Of a DNA stretch of 64,000 bases, positions 27,001 through 39,000 are shown piece by piece; positions within the stretch are counted from its first letter, which is position 1; each line of letters starts with the position of its first letter. Below the pieces are notes generated by a model. That model saw only the letters and a list, made by a program, of their open reading frames with translations. It ran no database searches and had not been told where the DNA came from. The stretch lies in assembly GCA_964035545.1 (NCBI GenBank), contig OZ037771.1, positions 1,550,001 through 1,614,000 on the forward strand, given 5' to 3'. The stretch comes from Bugula neritina (lineage: Eukaryota; Bryozoa; Gymnolaemata; Cheilostomatida; Bugulidae). The position numbers and the translations under genes are program-made.

Positions 27001-30000
27001 TTGATCTTTCATGATGTAAGAATAATTACAATACTCCTAGGAGAAGGCTACATTCCTTGAAGAGGTTTCCAGCAAGAATAGAGTTTACAACAAATGAGCA
27101 ACTATCAGAGCACAGGTAGATTTGCTGCCAATATTTTATTGCAAAACAAGCTGTTGACTTGACCCAGTGTTTGGTTTGAAAGGTTCAAGGTTATTTTTAA
27201 TATTACACAAACTCCATAGCAAAAATATTTTACCATGATGGAAATAAACACTTTTGAACCACACTAGCAACCAAAATGACTCCAAAATAAGTAAATTCAA
27301 ATTAAAACTTCTCCGTTACCCACAAGTCTAATAATCTTGTCAAAAATCCTCTTAGCATCTCAATCTCGTAATAACAATTTGTAGGTAATTTAATGTTCAA
27401 GTAATTTTTATTATTGAATATTTTAAAAGCCACTAGTAGGGTGTCATCCTAGTTAGACGCTATTTATTTATTTTGGTACAATATATATTCTAGGTGCAAT
27501 TTAATTTAATATTATAGAATTATATGTATATGTTCTCCTGACTGTAAGCTTCAATTCTGGGGTTTACATTCTACTACACTGTTGAACAGCTTGGCAAAAC
27601 ATCTTTATATTGCTATTTAAGTATCTGAGGTGTGCCAAAGTGTTAATTTGCACCAAGGTTAGAGAACAAGAGCAGTGCACAAAATGAATAGTCATTTGGG
27701 TGCGTTAACAAAGAGCAAATCTTGTATCATGAATCATTGTGAATAGGATTAGTTTATCTACAAGCTACAAAGTAGAGAAAAGAGAAAATTGAAAACTGCT
27801 AGCGTACAATGCTTTCTTTTCCCTTCACAAATATTTGCTCACAGCGAATAGTTGAGTGACACAGTAATCAATTATTTTCATCACATAACTGTCACAGTCC
27901 AATTCATAAAAGTCATCATGTTTTCATAACTATTTTACCATGATGCAGTTCAACAACTCTTAAGAGAAGACAAGCATACAAGATGCTTTTCCCATTAAAA
28001 CGACAATAATTTTCAGTACTTTAAATTGTCAAAAACTCTTGGATATTTTTCTAGAATTTTCCATTTGCAAGTGGAGATAATTTTTCTAGCTATTATTGCA
28101 TTAGAGCCATAGAGTGTATCATAAACTAGAGCAACTAAAATATCAAACTTCAAGCATATAAGTATTGGTGAATAGCCTGCAACTGTTCCGAATCAATTTC
28201 TGGATCAGTAGATGGTCATCGGTTGAGCCAACTGCACCTACCTCAAATTGAAACTGAATTTACTAAATATAAATATGCCTAATTTGAATTTCAAGCAATC
28301 AATACTTAATGAAAAATCAGCCTGTGTACATGCATTATACTCACAATTGAAGTAATGCCAACTCTGATGTAACACCACTAAGAGACACAAAGTGAAAGTA
28401 AAACTTAGACGAAATCAGTAAAATTAAATCTGCAATTCAAATTGATATTGTAAATCAAAATACAAAGCTTTTTTATTTCATGTAAAATTCATTTAACTGT
28501 TACAAACCTAGTTTCACTCTGTTTCTAGTCACAAAGCACTAAGCACTGTGCAGTGTGTAAACTCAAATTGTAATGATCAAGAGAGTGAGAAATAAATCTA
28601 ATAGTTATCTGATAGCAATCATAATGATGATGATATTATTATTATTATTATAATATTCTATTAAACTTAATAATAATAGAAATAGAAGTAGATCAAAACT
28701 CATAGTCATACTGATACTGATAGTCATAGTGTGAGTGTCTGATACGGGTAGTCTTACTCTTAGTCTTAGTCTAATACTAATACAAAAATACTAATACAGT
28801 AATAGTAATAGTAATACATACTGATAACCAATATCATAGTCAACCTCGAAGTTAATGTTACAGTCATACTGATACTCATAGTCACACTGTCATAGGGCTA
28901 TGACTGTTAGTCAGTTACTGTTAGTGTTACACTTACTGACTTAGTCTTACTGTTACACTAACACTTACACTTACAGTTAGTGTTACTGTTACTGTTAGCG
29001 TTATGCTAATTACATTTGCAAATTTTTAATAATTATGATGTAATAAACTTCAACTTACACTCTGCTACCATAGAATATGAATACCAATGTGCTTCTGCAC
29101 TAAGCAATACGCTACTAAAATAAGTTGGTACTCAAGAAATAATTTTAATCATCATCATGCAGTGAGCTAATCTCCTATTCGACAAGCATCAATCATGGGC
29201 AATAGAAGTATTTTACTTTTAACCTTAGACACCAAACAACTTATCAAATAATAAGGGGCGACTGCCGTACGTCGTTCACGCAATTAACCAACCACGAAAG
29301 AAGAAAGAAGTAGTGGTGGAACCAGAAATTAAAATCGGGGTACCAGAAAATATCTGCATTACTTTATATACTTTACTTTCAAATAATAGAATTTCTAAAT
29401 ACATGTGTTTTATACATAATACAATGCATCTTTAACAAATCAACATATACTGCAACTTTGATTTATAAATTTTGAAACTGATGAATATAATACACATCCC
29501 ACAACTTTATATTAAAGCAATTTGGAATTTAAAAAGGTTACCCGTAGATACCAACTAAATTAGATAAATGTTGCCAACAATAAATTACATGCAATATGTT
29601 CTGCTAAAACTCTACAAAAGCTAGTTGTTTTATGTATGCTTGGTGAGCAATTTCAGCATGTCATAGATGTAGCATTTCATCAAAAGCTTCTGTTTTAATA
29701 GATGTTTATTAGAATTATATATTAAAATATTGATTAACATGATCTTAAATATCTCTTTAAAAAACAGTTCTCTATGGAATAACTCATTCATAGCGTTTAT
29801 AACCCCCTTCTTTTATGACTACCTACATCCCTTTTATCCCTCTAAACAACGTTTAAAAATTTCAGGTCCAGCGAGTCAATTATGTCTGTCAGTGTATCAT
29901 GATTATTTGCTTGAACACAAATTATTGAAAAGACAACTCCATAATCAAATAGACGGACACGTTTGCTAGAGATAATTAATGAATGTTCCAACACAGTATA

Positions 30001-33000
30001 ATAACATTTATATTTGGACCAATAAATCTTCAGTCATGATTTCAAATTTTATACATAAGGCTCAAGGCTACGTGGACTAGCAATGATGCATCTCACCACC
30101 TTTAGTAACTCTGAATAAATAGTCATATATGCATACATACATACATATGTAGAAGTTATTATTTCTCACAATGAATTTGTTGCCTTTATAAGTTGAATTA
30201 TTACATAAATTTGAGCAATAAAATAGATAATTAAATTATAGTTCTTGGCTTATAACATCTTTCCAGTTCTTTTAATTGCAGAAACAATTTAAGCTCAAAA
30301 ATTAGCTTTAAACACCATTAATTACAACATATTGCAATAAATAAGAGCTTTTTCCACTTCCATGACTCAACACAACATTATGAACTCCAATAAATGTATT
30401 AGTTTAGATAATCTACAAATCCTATAATAAAATATGTTATGGCTCAGCGAGTTAAAGGCACTAAATTCACTCTAATATTCTGTAGGACCTTTTAGGTCTA
30501 TAGCAAGAAACTTTAAAATCAATCACAAGCCATTGTTTCTTAGATATTTATTGATATTTCAACAGAACATATTTGTTATACTAGTTTAGTTTACAAAAGC
30601 ATTGTACCAAAAATTAACATGGCCCAGCCCTTCTGCATGTAGCTAGTACGCTTTATATGTATAGTACAACATTATGATTGTTTAAGCATAGTAACAATCA
30701 GTCAAGGCACCTATGAACAAATATAAAACTTATAGCAAGTTGTGATTCTACTGTTTTCACGCTCCCACTTTCTCTATTATGCATATTTAATTGATTTTAT
30801 AATAAGCTATCACGAATTTTCAATTAGATAATGCATATTTGTTAAGTCCTGCCATGGCATGTAAATGTTACAAAGAATTGGCTAGTTCAGGAAGGTCACT
30901 TTTCTAGCTCACAATATTTTTGTGTATAAATAATTATCAATTGAGTGTTTTTATTAATTATAAATAAATCTATGTTATTATGGTAGATGGGAACACAGCC
31001 TATATGGTGGCTTTTAGTATTAGCTATCATTTACACTTTACTTTAAATAATTGGGCTCAATTTTATTTAATTATTTTGCAATTTGGAAATGGAAGATATT
31101 TCAATGTGATGTAATTGATTTCGAAATACATGCTTTGGCGCTGATTGCTATGCCCAAGAATTTAGCTCCAATTACAATCAATTTAAAATATTATATATTA
31201 CAAAAAGACCATTACTACTTCACTTAAGCTGGTTTTTGTCATGCTATCCATTTTGATTTGTTCAAGGAAACAAATAATACCAGGTGATACTTTGAGCTCT
31301 TCATCAGACAAGTAGATCTTACCCACCAGGCACTGTAATCATTTAAAATCAAAGTGATGACATGATGAAATGAAGACATGTTGATATGTTGAAATAAAGA
31401 CATGATGACATGTTGAAATAATGATATGAAGATATAAAGACATGATGATATGAAGATATAAAGACGTGATGATATGAATATATAAAGACATATATGATGC
31501 ATCAACGCTAGTATAGCAGAAACTGTGTCTATTAATATCATGCAATTTCCATAATTAATATTTAATTTTTCACTCAATAAATTAATGTGACAGAACTAAA
31601 TCCATACTTATAGTGCAACGTAATCAATAATCAATTTGTTTTTGTACTAGCTTTCACATCAAAAGTTAATTCATATAAACTTCTATATATGCACTATGTA
31701 ACAGCTATACACTTTGGTTTTGCATTAAATTGTAGCCCAGTTATAATAATTTTATTGAACAAATTTTGAACTGATGGAAGGGGTAACTTTTTTTTAGTCT
31801 TTAGCAATTGCATTACAGATCAAAGCTTGCTAAATCAAAATATTTTCATTTTTGTTTTGAGATAGGTAGGGAAGATAAATTTAAAGGTAGAGAAGATGAA
31901 TTAAAAATTTTTGGCTGGTGTAAGCTAAAAATTAGCAATCCTTACCTACAGACTGTATTTATTTAGCATTTTATTTTAGCATGAAAAACCTTATAACTAA
32001 ACAGACGCTGTTGCAGATGAAATCATCGGGATTGCAATTAATGGTGTCAGGTTATAAAACTGCAAACTTGTAGGTGTGAAATATGGAAATACATTTTGAC
32101 ACATGTTATTTCTGTTAGAATTAAGCTAATATGGCTGGCATTTGATTACTTGGTTTTATAATGAAAGTGGTTAAAAGAATGTTGCAAATGGTGTCATCCC
32201 AGATAGACGCTTCCCACGTGGACGTGGACGCTTTCCAGTTATTTATTTGTTTATTTATTTGTTTTGTCACCAAAAGTCAGTTGTTTCATTGGAATTTATA
32301 TTTGATTATGATTATTATGTTCTGCAGATGCATTCCATGGTAGGAAGGACAACTTCTATTGCAACATTACAAAAACCCAATTTAAAGTTTAAACTTGAAG
32401 GAAGGTTTTGATTTGGCAAACATGTTGGGCAAGTTAGAGGAAGCACAACTTTCAGCTAGACAGTGTGGAATGTGACATCTTACATATGCTGCTGTAGCAG
32501 AGTCACAAGCTGTGGCAAGCACACCTTGTACGGTCACCATGAGTTTTTCAGCTTTCTTAACTGAGCTGCACTATAGTTTACATCTAGCTTTTGAAAAGAA
32601 TACACTTTATGCAATTCAGTTGAACGTGAAATATTACACAAACTCGTAAATAAACACACAATTACTATGAGCTGCTTAAATTAGCATTATGGAAATCTTA
32701 TTAGCCCTCCTTTCTTATGCTAATGCGTGAATGACATGTGGCTGAAGTAAATTATCGAGGAATTTATTAATTTTATTTCTGCCGCATGCATGCTACAGTT
32801 TCACAGTATTTGCTACAGTTTTACAGTATATGCTACACTTTCACAGTATATGCTACAGTTTTACAGTATATGCTACAGTTTCGCAGTATATGCTACAGTT
32901 TCACAGTATATGCTACAGTTTTACAGTATATGCTACAGTTTCGCAGTATATGCTACAGTTCTACAGTATATGCTACAGTTTTACAGTATGTGCTACAGTT

Positions 33001-36000
33001 TTACAGTATATGCTACAGTTTCACAGTATATGCTACAGTTTCACAGTATATGCTACAGTTTTACAGTATATGCTACAGTTTCACAGTATATGCTACAGTT
33101 TTACAGTATATGCTACAGTTTTACAGTATATGCTACAGTTTCACAGTATATGCTACATTTTTACAGTATATGCTACAGTTTCACAGTATATGCTACAGTT
33201 TCACAGTATATGCTACAGTTTTACAGTATATGCTACAGTTTCACAGTATATGCTACAGTTTTACAGTATATGCTACAGTTTTACAGTATATGCTACAGTT
33301 TTACAGTATATGCTACAGTTTTACAGTACACTATGGTTTTACGGCTTCACAAGCAAAGCTTTCAATTATCGGGCACATAGTATGCTATTTGAAGACACTC
33401 TCGAACAGCCCAGACTGATGAACTAGAAAAGTATACCCCCACTAGACACCAAAGCAATACCTCATTAATAACCTCTGAATATAATTATCTTCACATTCAT
33501 TGGTGTTAGTCATTTTAATTAACTTTGGGAAACAAGCCCATAGGAAGTTTTTGTACATATTAGTTGTTTTTCATTCCTTTTTACAATTTGTACTTTCAGC
33601 CATGCGTCAGTACAAGCGGCTTATTCATATCTAATCATTAAAAACATATAACCGTGCACTATTTTATTGACGATTTAGTAACGCCTCTTATCCACCTTCA
33701 CAGCAAGAGAAATCCTTACACCAAAACATGGCTGGAATAATATATATTTGTTGCACAAATCTGTAGTAAAAAATTTTTTCTTTGAATAATGCTTCATGTT
33801 CCAAATTTAAAACTTCACACAATCATAAAGGCCAAAAAATTGGACAAAACTTTGGCATCTTCAAAACATCCCTTTTTTAAAAAAAGTACTTTTTCTCTGT
33901 GGGAAATATAATTTCAAGTTCATAAATTATCATGAATATTTTTTAAAAAGTTTCATTTTAACTTCCCAGTGCCCAATGTTAAGCACAGTTGGTGAATTTA
34001 CCTCCAAGCAACGAGCATTGTCTTGAGACTCAAATCATAACTATATATATACAGAATGTTCAGCAGTTGAAGGGTAGATTGAAGAAGTTGCGTGTCTGCT
34101 GCAGTAGAGTGCAGACGGACCAATTATATCTGCTGTATCTATTAGTAGAATGCAGATGGACCAATTATATCTGCTGTATCTATCAATAGAATGTAGATGG
34201 ACCAATTATATATGCTGTATCTATTAGTAAAATGCAGACGGACCAATTATATCTGCTGTATCTATCAATAGAATGTAGATGGACCAATTATATATGCTGT
34301 ATCTATCAGTAGAATGCAGATGGACCAATTATATCTGCTGTATCTATCAATACTATATGAATATGCTTACTGAAAATTAATTACAATATCATTTATGGGA
34401 ATAATCATATTTGTGGTTTCTTAGCACTTTAGTGCATCAATAGCTCAGTTAATTACAAGGACTTTTAAAGCAAATAAGATCTTCAAATAATGTAATATAT
34501 ATTTTTAAGCCTTGGCATTAAATTTTTTATTGACTGCGTTATAAAGAGTGCAGTTAAACAAAGCATATTGCAAGACCCACTTGGTCCAGTCTGCATTCTT
34601 TACAGCTATTCAGTTTAATTAACTTTTACACAAAAGAGTTATAAGAAAATATTATGCTATTTGCAGTATAATTTTCAGTCTATTAGCTATATTTTAGCCA
34701 ATGCAAAGTATAACTGTTCAAAGTGTTATGAATCACTAGCACCACTTTGACTGAGACTACGGTATTCATTTTAGACTTCGTATTGTGTGCCAATACATTG
34801 TTATTGTAATTTTAGTAATGCAAACAGCTAAGTATTAGGCATATTTGCTATTACTAATGGCTCTTGCTATGTTTTGATATTCTTACTTGACGGTATTATA
34901 CAAAGCTATATAATATAGCTAAGATGAGAGAGGGGAAGGAGATGATGGAATTTCAAGGGCCCCTCGGCTATAAGGAGAGATTATGACAATACTATTAGTT
35001 ATAACCACCCAGGAGTGAGCTTTACAAACAAGAAAGTAGAAAATTTATGTATTCTGTGGTCATGTTATGTGCAATATGCACTATTGAATAAAATGTTTCC
35101 ATATCTTTAGCAGTGTCTGTGCATGTAGTATAATAATAATATATCCGTAGCTGTTTATACCGAAATTTCACTTGTATAATGTATAATAATTGTTTGAAAC
35201 TAAATAATTAATGATATAATATTATAATTTAAACTCTAACTTGATAAAATATTCTTACAACTACTCCTAAAACTAATTATGCCCTGTACTACTCTGAGGG
35301 TATATATTTCAATGCTCTGTACATGATGTTCATATAATAATCTTCAGTTGAATAATATTGTCAAGGTATTTGAAATTGGTGCGGTTTAGGAAAGGTAAAA
35401 ATTTGGTACTTTTGAAAAAAAAACAGCTATAGGATGGCCCGAAGCTGGTTGGGCACTCCTATTAAAAAGAAAAAATTTTGAGTCATATTTAAGGACCTTT
35501 TAATTTATTCAAAGTATGCGCCATCTATACTTAAGCCATGCTCCAGGAGCGTTTAAGGCATACTTAAAGTATACTCAAGGCATACTCAAGGCAAGTATGT
35601 GGATGTAAAAATTTATCTATGTCTTTTGAAGCAATCACATCCCAAGACTTGGTAGGTCACAGTGAATCAACTTTACCGCCAAAATGTTACAATATTTATT
35701 TCTTGCTTAAATAAAATACTGCTTTATTTTCCAGGTAGGTCTATTAATTTTGCAAATTAGATATAAATTTTTCCCCACCTTTAATAACAGAATGCTAAGA
35801 GTTCATGACCAGTCATATAGTTAGTGAAAGTTGCAACGGTTTATCTTAACAACTTGATGCATTATTCTCACTCACACCATAAGTGCTATAGTTATAATGT
35901 CATGATTTCTAATGTTTGCAGAAAGTATATATACTATGGAATTGCCTGATTATCCAGGTTTGATTGAAAATAGTTTTAAGTACTCTTTGTCTCATTTCCA

Positions 36001-39000
36001 GGTTTCCACATCTTAACTATGAAATACATTTGAAATAGTTTGAATTTTTTAATCATATAAATCTAATAGATTTAAAAGGCAATAATTTCTTCATTATTGA
36101 CCCTAAGCTACACTAGGAAAATTACCTTTAATTAAAAGTTAACTAAATCTACAAATTATTAACATCATTAAAAGAGCTCCTTTTTTCACCTCCTACCCGC
36201 TACTTAAGAAATTGAGTGATAGGATTAAAAGCCAAGTACCACATTTCCTTGAGATTTTAAATATAAAACTTATTTGTTTAAACTTAACAGCAGTTTTAAT
36301 CACTAGCTAAGCAAAAAAACACAGTGGAGTTATCTTCTTTTTAAACCAAAAAGCGGAGACTGCAGTGTAATACCAAAACCTCGCTGTTCAATGCAAATTT
36401 ACAAATTATGAAGTATAACAGTAGGAGTTGTCTTCTTAGTTGAGCCGCACACACATGATATGGAATAAGAAATCTCAGTGTTACTATAATAGCTTTTATA
36501 ATAAATTAAGAGCTAGCTGCTATGCATTAAAAAGGGGATTGTGATTTCCGTAGACCAATGTGCAAAAGAGTTTGTCTACATATTATATGTAGACATTTTA
36601 ACTACACACACATAAATAGTTGGTAAGTTGACATGACATTGCTTGTGATGTATGCTGAATATCTTGCTATTATTGGAGTTATTCTCTCTACCCAGTTAGC
36701 CACTAATGTGCTACAACAAATAAACAAGCCTCACCTGGGCTCAGATATGGGGCCTCTTCTCTCGGACTCAACTCTTCTCAGCAAAGCCATATCCTCAATT
36801 TCACTACTAAAACGCTGAACAGTACTACTCTTTTGTGTAGGAGATAAGTAATTACTTGTGAGCGCCTTTGAGGATTCACTTTCACTGAGGACACATTCCA
36901 GAGATCTGCTAGAGTACTTGTTGAACAGAGTTTTCGTTTTTCGGCTGAGTTTTTGTTTTAGTGACTGGCCAGCAGTGTTTAGCGATTTTAAGCTGTTGGA
37001 GTGAAATCTGGAGTAGAAAGAGTTGTCGGACCTCTCCTGGGGTTGATCGGAATACTTTGTGTGAGCAGGTGAAGGGCTTACGTCATACTCTGTTGACACC
37101 AACTCTTCATTCGACCTCCCAAAACCAGTTCTAAAAGTTAAATGAAAAATAAAATATATATTGTATTTGTAGCGCTGCTTTCCCAATGTAAACACAAAGT
37201 GTTTAATGTTCATATAAGTTGAAATGAAATTCCAAATTTGACATAAAAACAATCATGCATGTACTCCTGGCAACCAATATGCACAGATAGCAATCTTGAT
37301 GTATCTTGATAAAATAACAATAAATGTTAAATTTGAAAAGTTTATGCAATTAGACCAAGTATAATGATCCTAGGAATTGGATTGCATGCAAGCCATGCAG
37401 TTCACATGATCTATGCAGACCTCAACGATATCTAGGATAAACTTGCAACTAAATTAAAGTATGATTAGCTATTAGGATGATTAGAAATCAATGAATGCAA
37501 TCAGATATGCCGTTCAACTCTCTTAGCATTAGTGCATTTGAATTTTTTATCAATTCCTAAGAGCATGTGCTCACAAGAAAATAGTACTAAGAATTCTTAT
37601 TTGAATTCTAATACTTCAACACTCCTACATTAAAATTACTCATAAATGCCTTTAAAAGCATAGAAGTATTGTCATAGACCACTTTGCCATGAAGTTAAGC
37701 CTAATATCTCTAAAAAGCTTTAAACACACATTCAATCAAAGTTGATATAAGAACATTCAATGCTGCAAGAAGAAGCTGGTCTAGAATGTCAGCTTACAAA
37801 CTAACCCACATCACATATTAATACATCATCTAAATCTAGACTCTCTCTTTGGAACTTAGCATAAAAATAAAGAGACCACAAATTGAGAAATATGAAACTA
37901 CCAGAAATCACTGCAGGCAACAGATTTCAACTTATTTTCATTGAGCATAAAGTCTAGACTTAAAAACTGAAAAGTTAATAAAATTGTTCTCCTGGAAAGT
38001 TTAATTTTTAGCAGATTATTGCAAAATGTTGCATGCTTGCGAACTCATTGTACGTTTCAACATAAAACTTGAGCAAATGAGTATGCTAAGCAGAATTAAG
38101 TTTTGTCCTATAAAACAAAATATTTGCATGAATCATTAATTAGATATAAATAGTACATAAAGATAGAGCTTATAATTACTACGATAAGAAATTAGCTTCA
38201 GTTCATAAACTATTTTACCATTCATAATCATAAAACCCATCTTATCTTGCATAGTATATACACAACCAGATATTAGCTTTGATCTTTGTCATAACTCTGT
38301 CTTCAAAGATAGAATCTAGTCCGCATAATGCAACATTGCACAAACACAAATAAGACTTACCCAGGAATGACAAGCTAAAATCTAAGTTATGAGATCGACT
38401 TGTAGTCTAGAAGACTACAGTTACACAGAGAAATGTGCCGATGCGATGACTGCAGACGTTTACTGATAAATATCTGCCCGCAGTTGGGTGGTGAGGTGGA
38501 GTCATGAGTCACTGACTTATGTAAACAACTACGACCCTTGTGAGACCGAAACAACAATACGAGTCAACAGAACGTCCCCACAGGTTTGCATACGCACAAA
38601 GTTGCTAGTACTCGAGATTAGAATACAATACTTGAAGCCCTCTAACCTGTTACCTTCATGTACAAAAGCTCGTCAATGATATAGAAACAAGTTGGCCAGT
38701 GTCACATTTATCAAATAAATAGAGGTTATTGGAACTGTGCTAATGAGCACTCATTACTGGTAAGATGATAAGACAATGAAATGTCACAAAGGGTGAACAA
38801 AGAGCGCCAGATAAACACCCTCTACGTAGTGGAGCATATTTAAGATGAAAGTATGGAGATATGTTGACTTTAAGACACGGATTGCGACCGCAGCCAGACA
38901 AAAAAGTACTCGTTTTGAGCTAAAAGCAAACATTGCTACAGAGTTGTTCTGATTTCAGTCGGTGTAGTATATTGAAGAAATCATAGAATTCTGTTAAAAA

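Larger units (their letters stand above)
21409..36734 (-). other. Most of intron 2 of the large gene
   Basis: 15 kb of AT-rich DNA with a 15-base G run at 21876-21890 and several tandem arrays listed separately. I see no RNA gene and no exon with compatible phase and convincing splice sites. Isolated open frames here (for example 22159-22446 and 29730-29969) lack coding character. Confidence 0.45.
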
